DNA of 64,000 nt from Lamellibrachia columna. Taxonomy: Eukaryota > Annelida > Polychaeta > Sabellida > Siboglinidae. Numbering within the stretch: position 1 is the first letter of the stretch; each line of letters opens with the position of its first letter. Under the pieces are notes generated by a model, which did no database searches, was not told the DNA's origin, and saw only the letters and a list, made by a program, of their open reading frames with translations. Below are positions 46,201 through 57,260 of this stretch, one piece after another. Both the position numbers and the translations under genes were made by a program. Location: NCBI GenBank assembly GCA_963662155.1, contig OY759269.1:10169600-10233599 (forward strand), read 5' to 3'.

Positions 46201-48276
46201 TGTTCGTAGACACGAATGAATGTGCCAGCAACCCTTGTCAGGATGGAGGTAGTAAAAACTACATGGAATTTATAATACTGGTTTTATTCATGATACAACT
46301 TGTGTTTGTGTTAATAATTGTGAATATAATAATTTGTAGACACGAATGAATGCGCCAGTAACCCTTGCAAGAACGGTGCTACTTGCAACGATGAAGTGAA
46401 CAAATACTCGTGCAGTTGTGTTCCTGGTTACGTGGGTTACGATTGTCAGACAGGTGTGTCTACGTATATGTATTGATATGCCATAATGTGATTTGAGCAG
46501 ATATACATAGATTAGTGTTTTTGGTTGTTTTAATATTTGCTTGTTTTAATATTTGAGGATACTACGGAGGCCATGGGGTTACCTAATATTGATTAGAGAT
46601 CACGTATAAGGCATTTGTGTTCGTTGTAACTTGTACAACATGAAAACTCAATCTGCGTTAATACTTGCGAATATGTTCGTAGACACGAATGAATGTGCCA
46701 GCAACCCTTGTCAGGATGGAGGTAGTAAAAACTACATGGAATTTATATTACTGGTCTTATTCATGATACAACTTGTGTTTGTGTTAATAATTGTGAATAT
46801 AATAATTTGTAGACACGAATGAATGCGCCAGTAACCCTTGCAAGAACGGTGCTACTTGCAACGATGAAGTGAACAAATACTCGTGCAGTTGTGTTCCTGG
46901 CTACGTGGGTTACGATTGTCAGACAGGTGTGTCTACGTATATGTACTGATATGCCATAATGTGATTTGAGCAGATATACATAGATTAGTGTTTTTGGTTG
47001 TTTTAATATTTCCTTGTTTTAATATTCGAGGATACTACGGAGGCCATGGGGTTACCTAATATTGATTAGAGATCACGTACAAGGAATTTGTGTTCGTTGT
47101 AACTTGTACAACATGAAAACTCCATCTGCGTTAATACTTGCGAATATGTTCGTAGACACGAATGAATGTGCCAGCAACCCTTGTCAGGATGGAGGTAGTA
47201 AAAACTACATGGAATTTATATTACTGGTCTTATTCATGATACAACTTGTGTTTGTGTTAATAATTGTGAATATAATAATTTGTAGACACGAATGAATGCG
47301 CCAGTAACCCTTGCAAGAACGGTGCTACTTGCAACGATGAAGTGAACAAATACTCGTGCAGTTGTGTTCCTGGCTACGTGGGTTACGATTGTCAGACAGG
47401 TGTGTCTACGTATATGTACTGATATGCCATAATGTGATTTGAGCAGATATACATAGATTAGTGTTTTTGGTTGTTTTAATATTTCCTTGTTTTAATATTC
47501 GAGGATACTACGGAGGCCATGGGGTTACCTAATATTGATTAGAGATCACGTACAAGGCATTTGTGTTCGTTGTAACTTGTACAACATGAAAACTCAATCT
47601 GCGTTAATACTTGCGAATATGTTCGTAGACACGAATGAATGTGCCAGCAACCCTTGTCAGGATGGAGGTAGTAAAAACTACATGGAATTTATATTACTGG
47701 TCTTATTCATGATACAACTTGTGTTTGTGTTAATAATTGTGAATATAATAATTTGTAGACACGAATGAATGCGCCAGTAACCCTTGCAAGAACGGTGCTA
47801 CTTGCAACGATGAAGTGAACAAATACTCGTGCAGTTGTGTTCCTGGTTACGTGGGTTACGATTGTCAGACAGGTGTGTCTACGTATATGTATTGATATGC
47901 CATAATGTCATTTGAGCAGATATACATAGATTAGTGTTTTTGGTTGTTTTAATATTTGCTTGTTTTAATATTCGAGGATACTACGGAGGCCATGGGGTTA
48001 CCTAATATTGATTAGAGATCACGTATAAGGCATTTGTGTTCGTTGTAACTTGTACAACATGAAAACTCAATCTGCGTTAATACTTGCGAATATGTTCGTA
48101 GACACGAATGAATGTGCCAGCAACCCTTGTCAGAATGGAGGCACTTGCAACGACGAAGTGAACAAATACTCGTGTGATTGTGGTCTTGGCTACGCCGGTG
48201 TCAACTGTCAGATAGGTATATCTATGTCTTTCGATTTTCAGATTCAGTTTCGCCGTGATTGGATCGTTTTATACTA

Positions 48277-48374
<98 letters not shown>

Positions 48375-50586
48375 GTGGCGGATAACCTCGGCGTAGTGAA
48401 AGTTCCCGGCAGTTTTCCAATGTTCCTTAACACGTACTATCTAAGACAACAATAATACAAAACAGTACATGCTTGTTGCAAGAATTTGAAATGTGTTGTG
48501 GCTACAACAACTGATGCATACAGGTTCATATTGGAAAACTACACTTTCTAATTTAATACATCACAATCCAGTACAATCCCAGCGATTGTCACACGTACCT
48601 GGCGGAACGATGTATGTTTGCCATGTACTACGGTTAATCTGAAATTGATAACATGTTATATCCAGAGCATTACTATGCACGATATGTTATTATTGTTGTT
48701 CTCACCTGTATTACATAACTTACGGTGTTGTGAATTATAACTACAGACGAGTGTTTCCGGACGAACTACACCCACGGCCAGCTGTGGCTGCAGTACAGAC
48801 CTAACTGTCACAAGTACGTCGTGTGTGAGCCCCGTGACGACGGCAAGTACGTCAGACATCTCATGACGTGTGCAGGCGCCCTCTACTGGAACCAGAGATG
48901 GCACGCCTGCGACTGGACGAAGACCGGCGAATGCGAAGACGGATCGGTGAAGACGGACACAACTCCACAGCCAACAGACGGTGAGTGTTTGCGTTGGATC
49001 CGGCCTCGATGTTGTGTTTGTTCTGATCGCGTCATTGTTAATGTTTCAGGCCGCATTTCCAAGTCAAAGTAATTAAGGCATATTAACATATTATGAACAA
49101 ATATTCACTAGTTGTTTATTATTATTTAATTAAAAAAATGCGTGTAGATGATAATGGTGGAGGCCGTCATTGGCGTTTTACATGTGATGGCTTTGTTGAT
49201 GAAAATCATAATGATGGTGTCGTTGAAGTTGTTGTTTTTGTTGACATTGATGTTGTTTTTTAATTGTATTGGTTGATGAGAATTCGTCGTAATTGTGGTG
49301 AACACATCATGATGAAATACAAATACTGCTATTATTATTGTTATAATTTAGACTCATATCACTGCGACGATGATGATGATGATGAATATGATTACACATC
49401 ACTGTCAGTTGGTTTCTTTGCCTATGTGTTACAGCTGTCACCTCCTGTAGCGACGACCTCCTACTGCACTTCAACTTCGAGAATGGCTTCACTGACGTCA
49501 CGTGTCACCACGCCGTGGCTAATAAGTACGGGGATGGGACAGTGGCGTTGATGACAGACCCTGGTCGGCCGGGCAAAGTGGCCAGATTGGAAGGTCGCGG
49601 GTATCTCGAGGTAAATATTTTGTGGATAACATAGTGATAAGATAAGTACCGATCATTGTATATGCATGTATTCCTTGTTGGGCCTCATCAGAATTCATTC
49701 TCCTGTATTCTTCATTCATTGATGTCCTGTCGCCGGTGCCAGCTACCCCCACAACGAGTCCATGTCTTCTGAGAGTAGCTGTGGATATGGAATATTGGAA
49801 GAGGAAATCGTTAGAGCGAAAATTTTTAACAAGATTGCCATATAATTATTTACAAACAACAGATAATACGTGGGCAAGGCATTACCTGATCGAGAATCCT
49901 CAGTTTTTCAATAAGATCTGTATTGTTTTTCAAATGAAGCGATATAGCAGTCTTGTTTCAAGAACATGTTGCATGTATTCATAAGCTCATACTTTAGTAT
50001 ATAATTGCGACAGGGTTACTTCCATGATAATATTAGAGAGACTATTTATCAAAAAAGACGAATGCATATTTTCCTCCTACATTTAAAACACGTTTGTGTC
50101 TTTCTGCTTGGCTAGAAAATAATGACAGCCATTGATGCTCAGACATTAGTGTAGACCCTTGTTGACATCACGGCCACGTCAGTTATGCTGCACGCTGGTC
50201 AAGAAAGGATGTCTTTCGTACGCTTGTAGCATGGAATTCATAACCAATGTTGTGGTAACTATAATTTATTGATGTAGTTTCATATGTTGTTGTTTTCAAG
50301 GTGCCCTTCATAAGAACTTGGTTCGCCAACAACGATGTCAACACGTTCACCATCTCGCTGTGGTACAATAGACTAGGCCGGTCTGACGCAACCTATGGAG
50401 CTCTGGTGAACAATGGAGACAGTGTGGAGAACGCGGGATTCTCTCTCCGCGCTGTCGAGGACAACAAACTTGTCGCCAAGATACGTACTGACACCGGCGA
50501 AAAATCACTGACGGTTCACGTCAAGGTACGTTAATTTACTAAACCTGTTCCGTTGCATGCATTGATTGCAGCTAATGACCTATATG

Positions 50587-50629
<43 letters not shown>

Positions 50630-53600
50630 GAGAGCTCCTTAGATGTATTTCATTATGTATATCATACCTTTTATGTTTATAAACAATGGTGAACTCTGAA
50701 CAGAATACCACTGTTCAGTCCTATTTGTTCACATTCTGTTATAAATGTTTTTTTTCTGTGTCAGGCGACAAGTTCCGGCTGGCACCACGTGGTGTACGTG
50801 TACAGTGGACAACGGTTGACCATTTACGTGGACAGCGCTGTCGTCAACAGTGTGCCGATTTCAGGTTGAACTATTTCTTTGTTTTGTCTTGTTAACGACG
50901 TGGGTGTCGCATTTGTTGCTAAAAGTCTTAAGGTCGAGCGATGGCTGTCCTATCTTATGGTAGAAGATATTGACCCTCACATAATTGGTATAACTGAATC
51001 ATGGGCTAACATAGATATAACAGATGCTGAATTAGGACTGACAGGATACGTAATGTTTAGGAAAGATCGAATAGGAAGAAGGGGCGGGGGAGTTATTTTA
51101 TATGTTAAAGAATCTATTCAGGCTTATGAAATAAAACTAGAAAGGGAAGCAGATTGCGATGAAGCTGTTTGGTGCAAAATTGTTTCAGGAAATTCAAAAT
51201 TAACTATTGGATTAGTTTACCGAAGTCCAAACATAAACGAAGAGGACAACACAAAAATAAAAAACGCTATAAAGGAAGTTAGTAAAGGGGAATGTATCAT
51301 AATGGGAGATTTTAACCATGGACACATACAATGGAATTCTCTAGAGAGCACAGGGATTGAGGATCAACAATTTCTATGTTTAATCCAGGATAGCTTTCTT
51401 ACTCAGCACGTACTAGAACCAACCAGGGGAGAAAATGTATTAGATATAGTTTTGTCATCACAACAAGAATTAGTGGACAATGTAAAAATATTTGAACCAT
51501 TGGGTAATAGTGACCATAATCAAATACATTTTGACATCAATGTAAAATCAGAAAGTAAAAATAAGAAAACGTACAAGAGAAACTTCCACAAAGGTAACTA
51601 CAAAGATATGAGAAAATACTTAGCACAGCTAGATTGGAATAACATGCTGATGGATAAGACTGCAATTGAATGTTGGAATATTCTAAAATATGAAATTGAG
51701 AGTATCATTGATAAATTTGTTCCCTTCCGAAAACAAGGAAAACGGTGTAGAAAGAAACACTTGTCAAAAGAGGCAATTAGAAAAATAATGCTAAAACAAA
51801 CTATGTGGAGGGTTTATAGGCGTACCAGAAAGGAAGAAGACTATGCAAAATACAAAGAGGCACTTAATGCAGCTACAACTGAAATCAGACAATCTAAAAG
51901 AAGCTATGAGCAAAAACTGGCATGTAACATAAAAACTGACAGCAAGAGTTTTTATGCATATGTCAGGAGTAAACAAAACGTACAAGACAAGGTTGGACCT
52001 CTAGAAGACAGTGCTGGAAATATAATATCACAGGGGTTTTTAATGGCGGAAGACCTAAATGGTTACTTCAGTTCAGTGTTTACAAAAGAAGATATTAGTT
52101 CATTACCAGTTGCTGATGCTAAATTTCAGGGGGCTAAATCTGACTATTTAGGACCGTTAGTTGTAACTCCAGAATTGGTAGCTAGGAAAATAAAGGCAAT
52201 GAAGGATAACAAATCACCGGGAGTGGATGGGATTCCTCCAAAATTACTAATGGAAACAGTAGATCAAATCAGTATACCACTTGCAAGAGTATTCAACTTG
52301 TCATTAAAAGAGGGAGTTGTTCCGTTTGAATGGAAAGAAGCAAACATCATACCATTATTTAAAAAGGGTTCGAGAAATAAGTCAGAGAATTACAGACCAG
52401 TGAGTTTAACGTCAGTGATTTGTAAATTATTAGAAAGGTTAATTAAAGACCATATGGTGGACTTCCTCGTTAAGCATAAATTATTAAATTCATCTCAACA
52501 TGGATTCCTTAAAGCGAGGTCATGCTTAACAAATATATTATGTTTTTTGGAAGAAATCACTAAGTGGATAGACATGGGATCGCCAGTAGATATTATCTAC
52601 TTAGATTTTCAGAAAGCTTTTGACAAAGTGCCACATCAAAGATTGCTACTTAAATTAAAAGCCCATGGTATCGGGGATAGCATAACTGACTGGATAGAAC
52701 AATGGCTGACTGACAGAAGACAACGAGTTGTAGTAGATGGCGAAGTTTCAAATTGGAAATCGGTTTTGAGTGGGGTACCTCAAGGATCAGTATTAGGACC
52801 TATATTATTCTTAATTTATATCAATGACTTGGACGAGAGTATAACAAGTAACGTACTGAAATTTGCGGACGACACAAAACTGTTTAGAAAGGTTAATACT
52901 GATGGTGATAAACAACATTTACAAAACGATCTAGACAGATTAGTGAAATGGTCTGAGAAATGGCAGATGCTGTTCAATTTTGGGAAATGTAAATGCCTAC
53001 ATACAGGACATGGGAACTTGAATGTAAACTATAAAATGGGAGCTACTGTTCTGGGTACTACTGTAAAAGAAAAGGACTTAGGAGTTACAATAAGCGCTGA
53101 TATGAAAGTTTCAGAGCAGTGTGGTATTGCAGCTTCAAAGGGTAATCAAATTCTTGGATTGATTAGAAGAAACATAACATATAAGGGAAAAAAGTTAATT
53201 ATACCTCTTTATAAAGCAATAGTTAGACCTCATTTAGAATACTGTATACAAGCATGGAGACCATATCGTAAGAAGGATATAGATACGCTTGAACGCATAC
53301 AAAGGAGAGCAACTAAAATGATTCCAGAACTTAGAGACCTTAGTTATGAAGAACGCCTGAAAGAATGTGGTTTAACAACTCTAGAGACAAGGAGGTTAAG
53401 AGGAGATCAGATTGAAGTTTTTAAGATATTGAATGGGTATGAAAATATGGGTATGAAAATATTGATAGAAATATGTTTTTCTCACTCAAGAAGGATAGCA
53501 GAACTAGAGGACATGAGGTAAAATTAGTAAAGGATCAATGTAGATTGGACATCAGGAAGCACTCGTTCTCACAGAGGACAATAAATGAATGGAACAAACT

Positions 53601-55043
53601 GTCTACAGATTGTGTAACTGCTAGCAGCGTGAATATGTTTAAAAACAAGGTTGACACATATATCAGGAGGGCGGGTTATAAGTAGGTGAACATTGTTGGA
53701 CTCTCGATAAGCCAATGGCTTCCTTGTCCACTTGCCATCTGGGCCTTTGGCTTGGATGGCAAATCTTGTTAAATCTTGTTAAATCTTGTTAAATCTGTTG
53801 GCCGACACGGTGTCGCGCTGCAATAATCACACGGTTGTGTCAGGGAGAATTGAGAAACGGTCTCAATCTCTCCGAATGTTTGTACGATTATTACACAGGG
53901 TCCAATCAACGACAGGCAGCAGGTGCATCCGTCGTGACCTTTCATCAAAGCTCAAATCCTAAGAGACGCGAGTTAATATCTACGACGGAGAATCTCGACA
54001 TTGCGTTATTTACACGTTATCACCCGACGCGGAATTGCCCGACCAATTGGGGCAAACATCGCTCGTGTAAACTGGCTTTTGTTGGCACGTTTGCCTCTGT
54101 TATTGCTGTCGCTGTTGGTTATGATGATGCTATGAATAACTATTGTTATTAAATGGTTTTTGTTGTTGTTGCTGCTGCTATTGTTGCTCTTTGGTTTCCG
54201 CTACTGTTGAAATTAAACGTGTGTCAACTATTGGATCATTACCTTATCACACATTACATAGGTGTACTAGGGTTTAAGCAAACTACGAAACGGAGAGGAA
54301 ACAAAACAGTACCACTTAACTCATAGGTCGAGTAGGTATACTCTTACAAGATTATAATATTTTCAGTCATTCCGTCTTTGTAGCTGTCATACTTCATGGA
54401 ACGTTACGAAGCTTGTTAATACCAATGTTGTAATTGTTCAGGTTACCTGGTCAACAACGATGTTCCGATGAACGTTGGTTTCGACGATGCCAAGTACTTC
54501 TTCGAAGGACTGATGGACGAGGTGGGTAACATATGCTATCAGTCACACAAAAAACGAGAATATTATATATATTGTAAATAATTGTTTTATCCTGTCTTGC
54601 TGAAAGAGTACGATCAACGTTTCGAAGAACACTGACGTGCGATTTGATATATTATTATACACGAATTTAAGCTTTATCCAATACGGGGGTGATGTTATGA
54701 TTTCATAATTGAGCGTGTGCTGTGATGATTGACTAACAATATGTTTACGTCATGATGCTATCATTGCGTATAAAATGGTGCGTACGATTACGACGGAACT
54801 ATTGTTTACGTTGTGACGCGGTCATCGTGTACAAAATGGCGGACGAACATTTGAACTGTTTTAAAACCGAATGACAACCCACTGCAAAGATAAAGAACAT
54901 AGTCTCCCATTTTGAATTTGCAAAGATCATCAGGCAATTGACATAAATAAAAAATTGTACATTTATTAAGAAAGCCCGTTCTTTCTTTTCAGTTGCGACT
55001 CTACACGCGGGCCTTGACAGCTGCCGAGATAGCTGCCCTGTAG
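38055..55043 (+). CDS. Secreted VWA-EGF-chitin-binding-LamG matrix protein (Pif/BMSP-like)
   Basis: Exons: 38055-38097, 38517-38558, 39154-39329, 39939-40197, 40931-41059, EGF exons 42367-42480 and 43445-43558, nine EGF exons every 473 bp from 43975-44088 to 47759-47872, 48102-48215, then 48747-48980, 49435-49610, 50301-50525, 50765-50864, 54442-54521, 54993-55043. Phases match throughout. Without the half-exons the CDS is 2883 nt (960 residues, TAG stop); the nine 39-nt half-exons would add 117 residues. Domain order is signal peptide, VWA, EGF x12, chitin-binding type 2, LamG-like. Known: mollusc Pif/BMSP-type shell proteins combine VWA, chitin-binding and LamG-like domains. A role in a chitin-containing extracellular matrix or shell is inference. 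The EGF array is an unusual addition. The donor GTTGAA after 50864 is weak. Confidence 0.88.
38372..38445. repeat. About 16-bp palindromic tandem repeat (GTACATGTACCACCTG), about 4 copies
   Basis: Each copy contains the palindrome TACATGTA; later copies are degenerate (CCCCCTGGTACTTGTA). Confidence 0.85.
38656..38712. repeat. 15-bp repeat (GTGTATCAACACGTG-type), 4 copies
   Basis: GTATCAACACGTGTATCAAC continues for four near-identical copies in the intron before the VWA exons. Confidence 0.88.
39154..41059 (+). CDS. von Willebrand factor A domain exons
   Basis: Exon 39154-39329 encodes [20 protein letters not shown], with the DxSGS metal-site motif, and [13 protein letters not shown]. Exon 39939-40197 encodes [26 protein letters not shown] (the T of the metal site) and [13 protein letters not shown] (the DG). 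Exon 40931-41059 encodes [15 protein letters not shown] and the closing helix [11 protein letters not shown]. The MIDAS residues D-x-S-x-S, T and D are all present, so metal-dependent ligand binding is possible. The exon order and length fit one complete VWA domain. Confidence 0.93.
40219..40598. repeat. (TC)n microsatellite and long CT-rich tract
   Basis: About 28 TC units starting 22 bp after the donor at 40198, then 320 bp of CTCT/CTGT-rich sequence. The Ser/Leu/Cys-rich open frames here are composition artefacts. Confidence 0.95.
41350..41540. repeat. GAGA-rich purine tract
   Basis: GAGAGAG, AGGGAGA and AAGAAGAAGAGGGAGAGGCA-type sequence on the plus strand, 150 bp after the last VWA exon begins its intron. 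Imperfect, no fixed unit. Confidence 0.85.
42367..48215 (+). CDS. Array of twelve EGF-like exons (mostly calcium-binding type)
   Basis: Each full exon is 114 nt, phase 1-1, and encodes one six-Cys EGF domain. The first (42367-42480) reads [13 protein letters not shown]...[12 protein letters not shown]. The rest begin DTNEC and contain [10 protein letters not shown], which matches the calcium-binding EGF pattern (DxNEC; CxDxxxxYxC). Full exons start at 42367, 43445, 43975, 44448, 44921, 45394, 45867, 46340, 46813, 47286, 47759 and 48102. The last ([20 protein letters not shown]) is the most diverged of the DTNEC group. Since all are phase 1-1, any number could be skipped without breaking the frame. 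Confidence 0.93.
42590..43060. repeat. Two-copy direct duplication in the intron between EGF exons 1 and 2
   Basis: A segment of about 150 bp is present at about 42650-42780 and 42830-42955 (CATGTCTTATTACAAT, AGATTAGCGTTATATATGAT, AACTCATGAGAACTGTAGTT, CTACGTAACATTTT). Copies are about 97 percent alike by eye. Confidence 0.85.
43700..48100. repeat. 473-bp tandem repeat, nine full units plus a partial tenth, each with half-EGF and full EGF exon
   Basis: Spacing is exactly 473 bp (for example TTAGAGATCACGTA at 44228, 44701, 45174). Units differ at only a few sites. Variants alternate (AAGGAATTT with CTCCATCTG; AAGGCATTT with CTCAATCTG) in units 4-9, which suggests 946-bp two-unit duplications. 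The tenth start (48008) leads into the intact exon 48102-48215 instead of a half-exon. Confidence 0.96.
43845..43883 (+). CDS. Half-EGF mini-exon 1 of 9 (39 nt)
   Basis: It encodes [13 protein letters not shown] after an ATGTTCGTAG acceptor, then GGAG|GTAGTA, a usable but weak donor. It is phase 1 at both ends, so inclusion is in frame. The other eight copies are 44318-44356, 44791-44829, 45264-45302, 45737-45775, 46210-46248, 46683-46721, 47156-47194 and 47629-47667. It holds only the first two Cys of an EGF domain. It equals the first third of exon 48102-48215 fused to intron sequence, so it arose by a deletion. Whether it is spliced in is unknown; it could be an ignored pseudo-exon. Confidence 0.5.
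48286..48370. repeat. (TA)n microsatellite
   Basis: More than 40 TA dinucleotides in the intron after the last EGF exon. Confidence 0.98.
48747..48980 (+). CDS. Chitin-binding type 2 (peritrophin-A) domain exon
   Basis: One exon, phase 1-1, encoding [49 protein letters not shown] and TGEC, then a Thr-rich linker. Six Cys in the order C-x(14+)-C-x5-C-x(9+)-C-x12-C-x8-C and the aromatic residues before Cys 5 match CBM14/ChtBD2. Predicted to bind chitin outside the cell. Confidence 0.93.
49435..55043 (+). CDS. LamG-like (concanavalin-A-like) domain exons and stop
   Basis: Exons 49435-49610 ([26 protein letters not shown]), 50301-50525 ([31 protein letters not shown]), 50765-50864 ([20 protein letters not shown]), 54442-54521 ([14 protein letters not shown]) and 54993-55043 ([19 protein letters not shown]). 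The pattern LxHFxFE...SLWxxR...WHHVVxVYxG...G.MDELRLYxRALT.AEI is that of LamG/LamG_3 jelly-roll domains, as at the C-terminus of Pif97. The intron between 50864 and 54442 is 3577 bp because of a LINE insertion. Confidence 0.9.
50590..50627. repeat. (TA)n microsatellite
   Basis: About 18 TA units in a LamG intron. Confidence 0.95.
50905..53805 (+). mobile_element. Nearly full-length CR1-like non-LTR retrotransposon ORF2, one frameshift
   Basis: A frame open to 53521 (880 codons) has an endonuclease ([36 protein letters not shown]) and a reverse transcriptase ([80 protein letters not shown]). A C-terminal region follows ([37 protein letters not shown]). A tandem 14-bp duplication of GGGTATGAAAATAT at 53433-53460 shifts the frame; the true end continues at 53473-53685 ([19 protein letters not shown]). 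The 3' UTR has CTCTCGATAAGCCAATGGCT and ends in (AAATCTTGTT)3, like CR1/L2 tails. The 5' boundary is approximate. It is inserted in the last large LamG intron, same strand as the gene. Confidence 0.93.
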
Positions 55044-56400
55044 GTAGCTGCTGTAGACCAGGGATCTGCCCGTCGTAGACGCGAGGAAGTCATCGTGCTG
55101 TGGTCGAGCACACCGCACTGATGACACGAGGGAGATCTGGCAAGATAGACCTGGAAAAACTGTGGCGACACAGGCCTTGAGAATCCTCGATCAGGCAGAC
55201 TAACCGGCGTGTATTAATCATGCTTCGATTAACTTTTGCTTTATTTCACGGTTACGAACATTTGATAGTCGGCGCTTCATTATCTTATTGCATTGTTTTA
55301 CCGTGGATCAACATCGTCACACTGTACACAGATCTGTGTATGGAAGCCATAATACGGATGTTCTCTTTTGTCGAGTGTGTACTGATATCCATACGGTAAC
55401 ATAATGCATACAAGATTACTGAATGTGTGTTTGTTTGTGTGCCTCTATGCGTCCCGTAGATGTTTAATTCGAACCCAGTGCACGCATATACATTCAACTC
55501 CCGATAGTTCTGTATTGTATGTATACATTCAACTCCCGATAGTTCTGTATTGTATGTATACATTCAACTCCTGATAGTTCCTAATTTGGTTGTGATAAAC
55601 AATCACCATTGTGCGTTAACGCTTTCCTTCATGTATAATTTTCCCATAGGGATTTTAGAAGGTTTTAGTGGGTATAGTCTGTATTCACTTGTTTACACAA
55701 TGTCTTGGTCAGTAATACGTATGCTGTACTAAATGTTTTTAACAATTGAGTTGTGCTTGAATTTTTCTTTCATGAGAATCCCAATGGGGATTGTAGTACA
55801 TAACCTTTACTTTAAAATGCATATTTGGCTGGTTAGTTGATCGTTGTACAACATTGTTATGATGATGATATTCTATGTTTATGCGGTGGAACAAAGGACC
55901 TTTGCTACTTCTACTTTTGTCATTTAATAATTGTTTCTCAATGAGCAACTTTGTATTGGCAACTAAGCGATATCTCGTTTGATTTACATGTATTGTATTT
56001 TATTGTATTTTTCTTGATGAGCATGTTTGTGCTAGCTACCAAGCTACTTTTTCATTGATTCATATATGATTTTCTGTTGGTACAATTATTAAATAACCTT
56101 TACCAACAATCACTCTTTGTGTGTTCCTGTAGCAAACGAGCTCAGGGTTCTGCAATTAAGTATCAGCAGGGTATAAATAAGCTTTCTGAATCGTGTATGT
56201 TGTTTTTAATGCAAGTACATTCGTGATTTCATTTATTTGCCAATGCATATTTTGTGACGGCTCTCTCATTGCATCGTAGACATGTCAACGCACGCGTGAG
56301 TGTTTGTGCACGCTTTGGTTTTTTCTCTGTGTATCTCATTGTGATGCCTTATGTGTGTTAGCGGTGTTTCAAAATAAAATGAAAAATGAAGTTCTAAAAC
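55044..56400 (+). other. Probable 3' UTR of the matrix-protein gene
   Basis: AT-rich sequence after the TAG stop. The first good AATAAA I see is at 56373-56378. A 37-bp direct duplication lies at about 55492-55525 / 55529-55562 (ATACATTCAACTCCCGATAG, TTCTGTATTGTATGT). The transcript end is a guess. Confidence 0.4.
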
Positions 56401-56616
56401 TTGGTTCCATGACTTGTCAATTGATATGAAACCTGAAACATTTTACAATTAATACACAAAGCATTTTTATAATAACAGTAACAAGAATAATATACAAATG
56501 ACGCATAATAATGTACCATTGGTGTACCAATGACGCATAGTAATGTACCAATGGTGTACCAATGACGCATTTCAGATCACTATAAGACGGGATACATTGC
56601 AATGGTGTAACTGAAC

Positions 56617-56820
56617 TATACAACAACAACAACAATAACAACAACAACAACAACAACAACAACAAAAACAACAACAACAACAACAGAAACAACAATAACA
56701 ACAACAACAACAACAACATAAACAACAACAACAACAACAACAACAATAGAAACAACAGCAACAACAGAAACAACAACAACAACAGAAACAACAACAACAA
56801 CAACAGTAAAAACAACAACG
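56617..56820. repeat. (CAA)n microsatellite
   Basis: About 200 bp of CAA with AAA, TAA and CAG variants. The poly-Leu minus-strand frame (56417-56818) is an artefact. Confidence 0.97.
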
Positions 56821-56857
56821 ATAAAAATAATAATTAACTTATACCCGTCTATGATGC

Positions 56858-57200
56858 AACAGGGGTGAAATCACACTTGATTTTCCAATAAGCCGCCATT
56901 ATAATATTTGTTTGGAATCCCGGAACATTTGTCCTACGATTTTCTTTAAAAATTCGCAGCACATTTATCCTCTGTTAACACACAGGCTGTGTGAACTCGT
57001 GAAAATGACATACCTCGTTTTTCAGAAAAACGCACCAAAACTGATGCCCCTCAATATCGACCCACTCCGGTGACTGATTTTGAAATGCGTTCTGCGGAAA
57101 CGTCAGTATAGCGATATGCGAGCTGTCAGCGTCTATTGCATTCAAATGAAAAATATCTAATTCGGTAATACAGAAAACATTAACTTTACTAACGTATACA
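56858..57200. repeat. Direct repeat copy A (paired with 57489-57800)
   Basis: Shares with 57489-57800, in order: CTCGTTTTTCAGAAAAAC, CAAAACTGATGCCCCTCAAT, TTTTGAAATGCG/TTTCGAAATGAG, GCGATATGCGAGC/GTGATACGCGAGC and GAAAACATTAACTTTACTAA. No protein recognised; the minus-strand frames are similar but short. Confidence 0.8.
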
Positions 57201-57260
57201 CTGATCACGTGCACTCATCCCGTGCAATTTCCTGGGGACTCTTTAGGGTAATGACGAACT

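Noticed and set aside
48255..48455. Ile/Tyr-repeat open frame
   Set aside because: Translation of a (TA)n microsatellite.
56417..56818. Poly-Leu minus-strand frame, as possible membrane protein
   Set aside because: It is the complement of a (CAA)n microsatellite.
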